Source: a virus
IMG/VR virus record: IMGVR_UViG_3300035660_000335
Span: 1 to 22,413 of that record
Reading direction: 5' to 3' (one strand)
DNA length: 22,413 bases
Positions within the stretch are counted from its first letter, which is position 1. The number at the start of each line of letters is the position of its first letter. Below are positions 1 through 7,076 of the stretch, piece by piece. A model generated the notes under the pieces. The model saw nothing but the letters and a program-made list of their open reading frames with translations. It made no database searches and had not been told where the DNA came from. The position numbers and the translations under genes were made by a program.

Positions 1-274
1 ATTCGCGTAGCCACGCTGCCCATCGACTACGGCTGACATACCGCACGGACCAAAGCCCAGCCCACGGTCTACCGGGGGTTTTGCAACAACCGACAATCCG
101 AAGTTGATCGGTACGCGGGTCAAGCAACTCGAAGGTACGGAAACTACAGGAGCGCAGACTGGGGGGTCGTCTCGCTCGCCTAAGTTCTCGCTCCTCCATG
201 AGTTGCGGAAAATGGCGTAACTGGAACCGCCGCTGCTTCGCGCGATTCAACGCTCGTTCGTGTTCGGTCGACAT
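1..274 (-). CDS. Possible partial ORF running off the left edge, frame uncertain
   Basis: On the minus strand an ATG at 274 (MSTEHERALNRAK...) opens a frame that stays open for about 91 codons to the window edge. It overlaps the end of the upstream small gene by 28 bases. The first ~36 residues look like a small basic phage protein. The remainder is Arg/Trp-rich and less convincing. From the CCCCCC run at about 156-161 a second frame reads more naturally (…VPINFGLSVVAKPPVDRGLGFG…), but it has no start codon after the TGA at 247-249. The real gene may therefore use one frame, the other, or a shift between them at the C run. No family was recognised and the Shine-Dalgarno is weak. The 3' end lies outside the window. 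Confidence 0.25.
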   Translation of the reverse strand, partial: MSTEHERALNRAKQRRFQLRHFPQLMEERELRRARRPPSLRSCSFRTFELLDPRTDQLRIVGCCKTPGRPWAGLWSVRYVSRSRWAAWLRE

Positions 275-459
275 AGTATCAACACTTCGATCAAGCCGTC
301 TCGGTTGAAGCGGATTTCGTCGGTCGTCGCCAGTTCAAATAAGCCGGCGGGGATCACAATACTGGCGACAGGTCCGTCGCAATGAATCATGGTGGGAGAC
401 AGAGTGAACTTCTCAAGTCGTTCGCCATCCCGCCAGTGCTCGATGTCGAACCGCTCCAT
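247..459 (-). CDS. Small hypothetical protein (70 aa)
   Basis: The protein begins MERFDIEHWRDGERLEKF and ends CRPNTNER. A longer frame exists from 585, but its first 42 residues are Arg/Ser/Asn-rich and are simply the shadow of the small gene at 461-592. I therefore place the start at the internal ATG at 459. That ATG follows the upstream stop by one base (TGATATG) and has AAGAAGGG a few bases before it, which suggests translational coupling. It looks like a short soluble mostly beta protein, with alternating hydrophobic residues and no Cys cluster or membrane segment. No family was recognised. It sits at the downstream end of the minus-strand operon, so it may be an accessory protein. Confidence 0.65.
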   Translation of the reverse strand: MERFDIEHWRDGERLEKFTLSPTMIHCDGPVASIVIPAGLFELATTDEIRFNRDGLIEVLILCRPNTNER

Positions 460-460
460 A

Positions 461-592
461 TCATTTGCCCTTCTTTGGTTTGACGTGCTTCGGAAGTTTG
501 GTGCCCTTCGGCGTGTGCGCCTCGAACTTCTTTGCCAGTTTCGGCTTGTTCGCGTACATCCACGCCCGTTGCGATTGCGATACAAATGGCAT
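461..592 (-). CDS. Small basic conserved phage-type protein (43 aa)
   Basis: This short frame reads MPFVSQSQRAWMYANKPKL… and ends KHVKPKKGK. It resembles a small family common in phage and bacterial genomes that begins MPF.S..QR.WMYA and has a TPKG..LP motif. This is from memory of the family and its function is not known. The ATG at 592 follows the stop of the metallophosphoesterase gene by 11 bases, with AAGGA between them, and its own stop is one base from the next start. About a quarter of the residues are Lys or Arg, so nucleic-acid binding is conceivable but unproven. Two overlapping longer frames on the same strand are shadows of it. Confidence 0.8.
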   Translation of the reverse strand: MPFVSQSQRAWMYANKPKLAKKFEAHTPKGTKLPKHVKPKKGK

Positions 593-603
593 TGCTTAGG
601 TCC

Positions 604-1902
604 TTATGCTGGCCCAATCTCGCGGCCGTTGTCGATCAGGTACCGAGTTGGCTGCTTGCGTTCATTCTCATCCTTGAGTTTCACATGCAGCCGCCAGGAG
701 ACGCCGTACTTGGGATTAACACCGTGGAAAAGCTGGCACGGCTCCCGATACCCGGCCAAGGCGTTGTAGGCGAATGGATCGGTCCCAATCCAACTTCCGT
801 TGACCAACATCTCGCCGTCGATGTCCGAGAGAGTCGCCAGCGTATGGTGGTGGCCCATCACGAAGTAGCGGGGTCGCTGCCCAGTCATGGCACCTAATGC
901 AATCAAGCCTTTCTGCTTTCGCACGGCGCCATACCACGGCAGACCCAGACTGCCCCGAACATCATCGCCATGGCTGACAGTAAAGCCGACGCCGTTAATC
1001 AGAATGTTAGCCGACCAAGCATCAGGAATGACGAAACCAACATTACCCAGGTCCTTGCAGTGCAGCCGGGCTACCTCGGCGACGAGAAAATCCCAATTCT
1101 CCAGGGCCCCGTTGTAGTCCTTCTTGACCGAGCGGCGGCCATGGTTGCCGGCCAGGTAGAGGACGTTGACTCGACCAAAATACGGGGCCAGATCACGGAT
1201 CATCAAGGCATGAAGTTGCCCAATAGCCAAACAGTTCCTAAACTGGTTTCGGTAGTAACTCCGCTCGCACGCTTTGTGGATTTCGCCGCTGGTATGATCG
1301 CCATAGGCCAGGACCCACAGAGTCGGAAACGAAAATGTCGGCGCCAACGTCTTCTGGGTCCAATCAATGATGGTATCCACATACCGCTCAGCCCGGACAC
1401 AGGAAATCGGAAAGTCGTAACACTCCAGACCGCCTACGGCCTCGGGTTTGACCACAGCGTCGTGATGCCCATCACTGAGGTGCATCACGCAGTCTTCGAC
1501 AATCTTTGGCTTCTGAGCAGGAATGTACAATGTCGGCAACGCCTCAAACGGTTTCACCCGCTGTTCCATCTCCGTGACAATCGCCTTGAACAGCCCGGCA
1601 GTCTTGGCGCCGGCCTTGACCCGCTTTCGTTCTCGATCGCGCTCATCCGTCAGATGGACAATCTCGCTCTCCAACTCCATGATCCGCTCATTCGTCGGGT
1701 CGTATTCGACTGCCTTGTACTGACCGCCCGAGTTTTTAGACTCATAGCCATCCGGCCAAGGCACTTTCCGATGCGACCGCCCAGTGGCGATATTCGAGAT
1801 CGCCGACCGACTTACGTTCATCACTCGGGCAATATCCGGCTGGGACCGACCCTGCGCAAGAAGTTGCTTGATCTCAATGACCTTTGCGTCGCTTATCACC
1901 AT
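604..1902 (-). CDS. HTH-coiled coil-metallophosphoesterase
   Basis: This is a calcineurin-like metal-dependent phosphoesterase of 432 residues. Residues ~1-45 form a helix-turn-helix (QPDIARVMNVSRSAISNIATG), and ~70-115 is a charged region likely to form a coiled coil. The catalytic domain shows the family motifs in order: SDGHHD (D144, H146), GDHTSG (202-203), AGNHGR (N253, H254), SHGDD (H311) and MGHHH (351-353). These are the expected ligands of a two-metal centre. The family includes DNA nucleases (Mre11/SbcD type) and phosphatases, so the substrate is not determined here. Related phage proteins with an N-terminal HTH occur in replication or packaging regions. The ATG at 1902 is preceded by AGGAG at good spacing and lies 11 bases after the protease stop. 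The sequence appears complete. Confidence 0.88.
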   Translation of the reverse strand: MVISDAKVIEIKQLLAQGRSQPDIARVMNVSRSAISNIATGRSHRKVPWPDGYESKNSGGQYKAVEYDPTNERIMELESEIVHLTDERDRERKRVKAGAKTAGLFKAIVTEMEQRVKPFEALPTLYIPAQKPKIVEDCVMHLSDGHHDAVVKPEAVGGLECYDFPISCVRAERYVDTIIDWTQKTLAPTFSFPTLWVLAYGDHTSGEIHKACERSYYRNQFRNCLAIGQLHALMIRDLAPYFGRVNVLYLAGNHGRRSVKKDYNGALENWDFLVAEVARLHCKDLGNVGFVIPDAWSANILINGVGFTVSHGDDVRGSLGLPWYGAVRKQKGLIALGAMTGQRPRYFVMGHHHTLATLSDIDGEMLVNGSWIGTDPFAYNALAGYREPCQLFHGVNPKYGVSWRLHVKLKDENERKQPTRYLIDNGREIGPA

Positions 1903-1913
1903 GACTTAATCTC

Positions 1914-2882
1914 CTATGCGGGGCCGCCAGGTGGCGGCATTGGTGCGACACTATCCTCGTCAACCTCAACGGCGATGCCATCGTCCAGCGGACTCTCGTC
2001 CCGTACCATGTGCATAGGCATAGGGACAGTCGGGTCCAGTGCCCACTCGATCTTCATCTTCCGGGCCCACACTAACATCCGCCGACCAGGTACGATGAAA
2101 TTCAAACCGGGACCGGCACCGAGGACGAGCAGACCGATGCACTTGCCGTCCGTCGTGTACACGCCACCACCACTGCTACCGGGGTAGCCCATACAGGATG
2201 TCTGATCGAACATCGGACCCGGCTCTAACAGATCACGGTCGGTCTGCGAAATGACTCCCAGACTTGCACTGTTGTATAGACCCAACGTACAACCCATGTG
2301 AACTATGGGCGTACCGACCGGCAACGGGCCAGTAAGATCGAAAGTCGCTGATGCCGTGGTGAAGTTGTCTTGCAAAATTTCCAATAAGGCAAGATCATCG
2401 CCCTTATCGGGATCACTGTAAGCAATGACCTTGGCTTCGGTCTTCACGGAGTCAATGTACTTGCCGGCTTCACGTCGTTCCTGATAGACCTTCAGAGGAC
2501 CGAATGTGCCATCATCATCGCGAACGCACAAAGCAACATGACCAGCGGTCCAGACGTAGGTCTTGCGAACGTCGCCGACCTGTCGAGTCACGAGCACACC
2601 GGTGCCCGAACTCCTACCGACTTCTACCCGGACCGTGACTGCATCGATAAGCTCGTAGGCGATAGACGCATCGAAACGCCGCAGTAACATGCCGACCTGT
2701 TCGTGGAGTTGAAAACGTAAGTCGGCGCAACTCGACTGCACATCCGCCAACTGACATGCCTGGTCACGCAGTCCATCACGTAGTCCAAGTGATGCACCTA
2801 TAAGCATCGCCACAGCGACGGCACCTACAAACAACTTGATGATCCGTCTCTCCTTTTCTTTTCCCGTTGTGTCGCCCATCAT
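1914..2882 (-). CDS. Membrane-anchored trypsin-like serine protease
   Basis: This 322-residue protein has an N-terminal hydrophobic segment (~14-34, IIKLFVGAVAVAMLIGASLG) preceded by a charged stretch, which fits a signal anchor. A chymotrypsin/trypsin-fold protease domain follows. The triad is visible: WTAGHV (H115), GDDLALLEI (D163) and GYPGSSGGGV (S237 in the GxSGG motif). The SGTGVLV strand before the His is also typical of this fold. The C-terminus is acidic and Pro-rich. Its ATG overlaps the helicase stop by four bases (ATGA), so the two are translationally coupled. Known family members cut proteins in the envelope or periplasm. A host-envelope, lysis or virion-maturation role is inference, and the substrate is unknown. 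Confidence 0.85.
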   Translation of the reverse strand: MMGDTTGKEKERRIIKLFVGAVAVAMLIGASLGLRDGLRDQACQLADVQSSCADLRFQLHEQVGMLLRRFDASIAYELIDAVTVRVEVGRSSGTGVLVTRQVGDVRKTYVWTAGHVALCVRDDDGTFGPLKVYQERREAGKYIDSVKTEAKVIAYSDPDKGDDLALLEILQDNFTTASATFDLTGPLPVGTPIVHMGCTLGLYNSASLGVISQTDRDLLEPGPMFDQTSCMGYPGSSGGGVYTTDGKCIGLLVLGAGPGLNFIVPGRRMLVWARKMKIEWALDPTVPMPMHMVRDESPLDDGIAVEVDEDSVAPMPPPGGPA

Positions 2883-5521
2883 TGCTTCTCCCAGTTGATG
2901 CCGCCTAGTATTTCACCTAGCGTGAGTAATTCCAGACGGCGATTCTCACGGATTACATCAAGCACCCGCTCGTCAGACGGCAAGTGCAAAAGATCAACGA
3001 TTACACACCCCTTGTTCAAGTCCATCCCGATTCGGTGAATACGATCCTCGCTTTGCGTTCGATACTCCGGCTTCCAACTGTTGGACCAGTACACTGCCAT
3101 GCGTGACTCAGTTAGCGTCAACGACATCCCACCAGTCTCCGGGTGAGACACGAAGGCCACCCGCGGATGGTCGAGATCGGACCAATAGTCCAACGCCTCC
3201 TCGTCCAGGACCGTCTTGCCCTCGTGTGTAGTCACCAGCCAGCCCCGGCCGTCGCACCGCACCACGTCCCACTTTTCCTTGAGGCAGATCGCAGCAACAC
3301 GATCCACCGACCCGGTAAACCCCGCGAAAATCACGATGCGGCCAGTTTCCTCGCACTCGTCCAGAAGTTCGCGAAGTTTCGCGTCCTTCGGGCACGGATA
3401 TTCCTTGGCAACGCGAATCTTCTTGGAAACTTCTTTCTTGCCGTGGCAGCGGGGGCAATCGACTAAGTGTTTCTCCAGGGGCCGATCAATCAGACTGGCA
3501 TCCTGGTAAGTCGTTCCGTCCGCGTCGAACCACTCATCAACCTGGCCATTACCGCAACAATGAGGGCAGGAAGTCTTGCCATCGGGCACGTCATGGTATT
3601 GAAAGCCGTCGCTCAACTCGCGCAGTAGCGTCAGGCCGGTAATCGTATTAGGAGCAGACGAGACAAGCGCCTCAGCCGCTCGCAGTGTACTAGCATTGGG
3701 TTTACAGTAGACGCGACGGTATTGTTTATCCGGCAAATCGAGGCAGTCCTTCTTGTGCTTAATGATGACCAAGCCTTTGAGTCGGTCGTACAGGTAGGCA
3801 ACCTCATTAACGCTGGGTTCGTACCGATGTCCCTCGTGCTCGTCTCCCTCAAAGTTTCCACAGTGCTTGCACTTCCGCTCGTCATCCTTCCAGCCAGAGC
3901 GTTTCTTGAAGATGCCCGCGTCAAACTCGTGATCGACAAGGAACGCGAGGCGGGCTTCCAACGCTTTAGGCGACCCCTCCTTGAGAAAACCGGGCCAGGC
4001 GATTTCGCACTGGCGCCACCAATCCAGTGGAGACTTCGGGCTCGGCGTGCCCGACATTTCAATGACGTAGCCATCGTATCCGTATTTATCTCGCACCATA
4101 TCGGCAAGCCGCTGAGCCGCTTCGCTTCGCTGGGAAGTTGCACCTTTGCAGCGGCTCGACTCGTCAAAGACCACCAACTGCGGAACTGGCATGGTAGGGT
4201 CCCACTCATCAATGACCCGCTTGAGTGCCTCGTAGTTCAACATCTCCACATGAATCATTGGATCAAGATTCCAGCGACGGAATTCGCGCTGAATATTAGG
4301 CAGGCTTGTCTTCGGGCCAATCCACCAACAGTCCTTGATGCCAGACCGCTCCATCACCTCCTGGGCGGCCAGGGTCTTGCCGCAATTCTTGACGATAAAG
4401 CCATTGGCGACGAAGTTGCGGTACGGGTCCGCACACACCACGTCATAGACTCTGGTATTTCCAGCGGGCGTCACGGATTCCACAGTTCCCAACGCCGCAT
4501 TGAAGTCAACTCGTTCTCGGCCGCCCGAGAGATTCCTGAAACCATTCCTTCGTGCATGAAGCCTTCTATGTTCAGCGTCTCGCAGCAATTGCAGGTTCTC
4601 AAAGCGGTTGTCGTCCTTACGCCCGTTGATATGGTGGACTACTTCGTCATCGTGGAGATACCGCCCGATGTATTTCTCCATGACCAAGACGTGCTCGTGC
4701 ATCGTCGCACGACGCCCGGCGCGCGGATGGCCCGGACAAGCCACCCAGACGTATTCTCCTGTGTCGCAGCGTGCTAACGGTTCCCACGTCCCGACGCCTG
4801 TACTGAGAAGCCCGCTCACCAAGACGCGGCTGCCCGGCTGCAAAACGTCTGCGCGAACAAGGTTCAGGTCGAAGTTGTAGAACTCGTGGTCGGGAGTAAC
4901 ACGGATCGAAATGCCGTTCGTCAGACGTACTTGCACGACCGATTGGACGCCTTTGTCGAGTACGTGTACGATGCGGTTGAGGCGCAAGGTGTCGCCGCAC
5001 AGAGAGCGAATGTAGGTAGGAATCAACTGATCCCACGCCCGACCACGGTCCTGCCCGCCATGAAACTTGCGCCACAACTCGGCCAAACTTATCTTAAATC
5101 CCTTGCCAGCCCTGTTGACGTGGACAAGGGCCTCTCCGTCCACGCACCCCATCTCGGCCGCCATGATGCCATAGTGATAGGTCAGGAAGTGATCGGCTAA
5201 ATCCTTCTGATGCGGCATCAGCGGGCGAGTGTACTCGTGCTTCTGCACTTCCCGGTCGAACCAGGCGTACGTATCCTCACCCATGAGGTAGGAAAGTTGA
5301 AAGCGATTGCGCTGGCAATCGGCGACTGACCAAATTTGCCGTGGCGGATCGAGATAGCCATGCCACTTCGAGCCGGTCATTGCCTTGATCTCGTCCTTCA
5401 AGGCGAAGGGGCTTTTCAAGAACTCGATGCGCCCACCGACGTACGCCAGTGTAGCCGTCGAACGGACCAGAGAGCCGCCTGCGGTGCGATGGATGAGTTT
5501 GACTTCTTGAACTTGTGTCAT
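2879..5521 (-). CDS. SNF2-like superfamily 2 helicase/ATPase interrupted by an intein
   Basis: The 880-residue precursor contains a 254-residue intein (126-379). Splicing would leave a 626-residue ATPase. The two parts rejoin as AAEMG + CGKTL, an intact Walker A motif. Downstream lie VVFDESS (Walker B/DExx), EMSGTPSP (motif III), FAGFTGS, SHPETGGMSLTL (motif V) and SEDRIHRIG (motif VI), the last strongly SNF2-like. Cys-rich pairs (CKHCGNF, CPHCCGNG, CPRCHGKK) suggest a zinc-binding insertion between the two RecA-like lobes. The MPHQ near residue 103 fits the Q motif. Related phage proteins are treated as replication, recombination or remodelling helicases. It overlaps both neighbours by ATGA. 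Activity would depend on protein splicing because the intein separates the P-loop. Confidence 0.9.
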   Translation of the reverse strand: MTQVQEVKLIHRTAGGSLVRSTATLAYVGGRIEFLKSPFALKDEIKAMTGSKWHGYLDPPRQIWSVADCQRNRFQLSYLMGEDTYAWFDREVQKHEYTRPLMPHQKDLADHFLTYHYGIMAAEMGCVDGEALVHVNRAGKGFKISLAELWRKFHGGQDRGRAWDQLIPTYIRSLCGDTLRLNRIVHVLDKGVQSVVQVRLTNGISIRVTPDHEFYNFDLNLVRADVLQPGSRVLVSGLLSTGVGTWEPLARCDTGEYVWVACPGHPRAGRRATMHEHVLVMEKYIGRYLHDDEVVHHINGRKDDNRFENLQLLRDAEHRRLHARRNGFRNLSGGRERVDFNAALGTVESVTPAGNTRVYDVVCADPYRNFVANGFIVKNCGKTLAAQEVMERSGIKDCWWIGPKTSLPNIQREFRRWNLDPMIHVEMLNYEALKRVIDEWDPTMPVPQLVVFDESSRCKGATSQRSEAAQRLADMVRDKYGYDGYVIEMSGTPSPKSPLDWWRQCEIAWPGFLKEGSPKALEARLAFLVDHEFDAGIFKKRSGWKDDERKCKHCGNFEGDEHEGHRYEPSVNEVAYLYDRLKGLVIIKHKKDCLDLPDKQYRRVYCKPNASTLRAAEALVSSAPNTITGLTLLRELSDGFQYHDVPDGKTSCPHCCGNGQVDEWFDADGTTYQDASLIDRPLEKHLVDCPRCHGKKEVSKKIRVAKEYPCPKDAKLRELLDECEETGRIVIFAGFTGSVDRVAAICLKEKWDVVRCDGRGWLVTTHEGKTVLDEEALDYWSDLDHPRVAFVSHPETGGMSLTLTESRMAVYWSNSWKPEYRTQSEDRIHRIGMDLNKGCVIVDLLHLPSDERVLDVIRENRRLELLTLGEILGGINWEKQ
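4385..5146 (-). other. Intein with HNH homing endonuclease domain, in the helicase P-loop
   Basis: This in-frame protein insertion runs from C126 to N379 of the helicase precursor, with C380 as the +1 nucleophile. Block A is CVDGEALVHV, block B is TPDHEF, and blocks F/G are VYDVV…NFVANGFIVKN followed by C. The centre (~276-322) is an HNH nuclease: EHVLVMEKYIGRYL, VVHHINGRKDDNRFENL, then EHRRLH. The residue before the terminal Asn is Lys where inteins usually have His. Family knowledge predicts autocatalytic excision and, through the nuclease, homing into intein-free alleles. P-loop insertion sites are common for inteins in viral ATPases. Whether this one splices efficiently cannot be read from sequence. 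Confidence 0.92.
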
Positions 5522-6075
5522 CGTTTGTGCGTCAGGTACAAAGTGCGGTCGGGTAGTTGATGCTGATCAAAGTCTTTCCAGGCGCCGATGCGCCTGGCCT
5601 CAAACAAACCTTGCACGCGATTGAAGAACGCCCGTATATTGGCCTGGCTATCTTTCACCGAGCCCGCTTCTACCGCGGCACGCCACTGTGCGAGTGTCCC
5701 TGTGACCACGGCAAGTTGCGTCCCTCGTTGCAGTGTTTCTCCGAGGGCGAAAGGCATCCCCGCAACCTGTAAGATGTCGAGCATGTCACGCTCTTCGGCA
5801 GCCACAAGCAAACTGAACGACACATGGGCGAACAGTCGGGATGTAATCGGTCCACACTGCAACGAAGCCAAGCACGCTAAGAACCGTTCCGTGTCCGATA
5901 AGTCGATCGAACTCGCATCAGCCTCTTCTGCAAGGCTGCGTCCAAGCGCCGGCTGACTCAGACCCAAGAGGGTCTGAAAGTCAGTCGACGGCATCTGGAT
6001 GATTACGGCATCGGCATTCATAAATCCGCTCGCTGGAATCCCCTTCACCGAAGCACTCGGTTGAGGCCGTGGCAC
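5518..6075 (-). CDS. Hypothetical protein in the replication operon (up to 185 aa)
   Basis: I do not recognise the family. The frame opens with GTG at 6075. An ATG at 6021 (MNADAVIIQMPSTDFQ) is an equally good or better start, because the first 18 residues look like non-coding translation. The protein is mostly helical by composition, with Leu/Ala-rich stretches, and the C-terminal part is more charged (ends DRTLYLTHKR). No catalytic motif, Cys cluster or membrane segment is visible. Its stop overlaps the helicase ATG by four bases (ATGA), so the two are coupled and it may be a helicase partner. That link is inference from position only. The gap of about 70 bases (about 120 if ATG is used) to the upstream gene holds no clear terminator. 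Confidence 0.7.
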   Translation of the reverse strand: MPRPQPSASVKGIPASGFMNADAVIIQMPSTDFQTLLGLSQPALGRSLAEEADASSIDLSDTERFLACLASLQCGPITSRLFAHVSFSLLVAAEERDMLDILQVAGMPFALGETLQRGTQLAVVTGTLAQWRAAVEAGSVKDSQANIRAFFNRVQGLFEARRIGAWKDFDQHQLPDRTLYLTHKR

Positions 6076-6144
6076 ACCTGTTCCAGCTTCCCACGGTCAG
6101 ACGGCCGAACCCGGACGCCGAGCGGAGGAGCCCACAACGGGTAA

Positions 6145-6924
6145 CTAACGAGCGCGTTCCTTACGGGCCGGCTCGGCGACCTTCTCGGTGCCACCCGACT
6201 TGACCGTGAGAAACTTGGTGATCTCGCGCACGACGATTGCCGTGGAAGGAGTCTTCCCGAACGGAGCCGACGACTTCACTGCCATCGGGACGTGCCACGA
6301 CTGGTTACGCTTGTTCTCCGCGAGGCGGACCTTCAGCGTCACGGGCATGGGGTCATGCGGCTCCAAACCGGTGACATCGGCGCCAGCGGCGGCCCGCCGG
6401 TCGATGTCAGCCTGAGCGAGCGGCAAGAACGGGAAGAGCTTCTTGGCCTCCGGCCGGCTGGACTTGTTGCCGAAGTAGACCTCAAGAAACTGCCCGGTGG
6501 ACTTTTCCAAGACAAGAAAGCTGACGCCGTGCTGGCAGCCGCTTTCCTTGACCATCGACTGGGCCGCAATCCGCTTGAACTCGTCGGACTGCTCGTCGTA
6601 GGAAACGACGATAGCGGATTTGTCGCTTGTATCGAGGGCCTTGGGTCGGCGGGCCAGCGGCAGGACGGTGATCGAGTCGCCAAGATCGACAATCTCCTCA
6701 TTACCGGCCTCGGGGATACCCCAATGTCCGGGGGGTATGCGACCCCTATCAATGTCGGCACCCTTGGTGTACAGTTTCACGTACTTGAGGAAGTCGCCTC
6801 CGCGGGAGAGTTCAGCGTACGCCTCGTCACTGCCAAGTTGAGTGGATGGAAGTTGAGTCAGGTCAAAAGTCATCAATTCGTTGCCCACAAGATGTTCCTC
6901 GCAAAAGAGTGAATTGAATTTCAT
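6145..6924 (-). CDS. Conserved phage-type protein of unknown function, possible ssDNA-associated
   Basis: This 259-residue protein is the first gene of the leftward unit. It contains the stretch GDFLKYVKLYTKGADIDRG, then GHWGI, a DLGDSITVLPLARRPKALD segment, SDEFKRIA and an SWHVPM motif near the C-terminus. I associate this pattern with proteins found beside phage replication genes that are sometimes suggested to bind single-stranded DNA. This is a resemblance, not an assignment. The C-terminus is basic (KVAEPARKERAR). Starts: ATG at 6924 (used here), GTG at 6927, or ATG at 6873 (MTFDLTQLPSTQ). None has a strong Shine-Dalgarno. If transcription starts in the adjacent 19-bp box, the leader to 6924 would be only a few bases, which favours either near-leaderless translation or the 6873 start. 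Confidence 0.75.
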   Translation of the reverse strand: MKFNSLFCEEHLVGNELMTFDLTQLPSTQLGSDEAYAELSRGGDFLKYVKLYTKGADIDRGRIPPGHWGIPEAGNEEIVDLGDSITVLPLARRPKALDTSDKSAIVVSYDEQSDEFKRIAAQSMVKESGCQHGVSFLVLEKSTGQFLEVYFGNKSSRPEAKKLFPFLPLAQADIDRRAAAGADVTGLEPHDPMPVTLKVRLAENKRNQSWHVPMAVKSSAPFGKTPSTAIVVREITKFLTVKSGGTEKVAEPARKERAR

Positions 6925-6957
6925 CACAGTGTTCGTCTTAAACTAGACCGGACCGCC

Positions 6958-7032
6958 TTATTTGTAGCGATATTTCAGAGAGTTTTCAGAAAAGTTTCAG
7001 AAAATTTTCAGGTAGTTTTCAGCTACAAATAA
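6958..7032. repeat. Perfect 11-bp inverted repeat enclosing the phased array
   Basis: TTATTTGTAGC at 6958-6968 is the exact reverse complement of GCTACAAATAA at 7022-7032. The arms are 53 bp apart and enclose four full units and most of the fifth unit of the phased array. The right arm begins on the final G of the last TTTCAG. Confidence 0.88.
6973..7027 (+). repeat. Five phased 11-bp repeats (TTTCAG iterons)
   Basis: TTTCAG occurs at 6973, 6984, 6995, 7006 and 7017, each exactly 11 bp from the last. The units are TTTCAGAGAGT, TTTCAGAAAAG, TTTCAGAAAAT, TTTCAGGTAGT and TTTCAGCTACA. The preceding base is usually T. The array is AT-rich and directional. About one helical turn per unit places every copy on the same face of the DNA. 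This fits iterons of a replication initiator or a cooperative operator array. Confidence 0.85.
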
Positions 7033-7076
7033 CTCAATTAGTCCTATTTTTAGATGAACACTAAGAAGAGGCACAA

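Larger units (their letters stand above)
6928..7062. promoter_or_regulatory. Symmetric divergent control region
   Basis: This region lies between the leftward and rightward replication units. Each side carries the same module reading outward: GCTACAAATAA, an 11-nt spacer, then a 19-bp box. The outward boxes are CTATTTTTAGATGAACACT (7044-7062, plus) and CTAGTTTAAGACGAACACT (6928-6946 read on minus), matching at 16 of 19 positions. The 11-bp boxes (6958-6968 and 7022-7032) match perfectly, while the spacers share length but not sequence. Both pairs are centred on 6995. Two conserved boxes at fixed spacing upstream of two divergent genes are what duplicated promoters look like. An origin or operator function is also possible. 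No classical TTGACA/TATAAT pair is evident. Confidence 0.72.

Noticed and set aside
1-246. tRNA or other RNA gene at the left edge
   Set aside because: No cloverleaf with a GGTTCGAATC-type T arm could be built on either strand.
247-249. TGA read as a sense codon joining the 70-aa protein to the following open frame
   Set aside because: TGA serves as the normal stop in many genes here, including several ATGA overlaps, so genome-wide recoding is excluded. Local readthrough has no support.
970-2187. 405-residue plus-strand ORF opposite the metallophosphoesterase and protease
   Set aside because: It is antisense to two genes with complete catalytic motifs and has no recognisable domain of its own.
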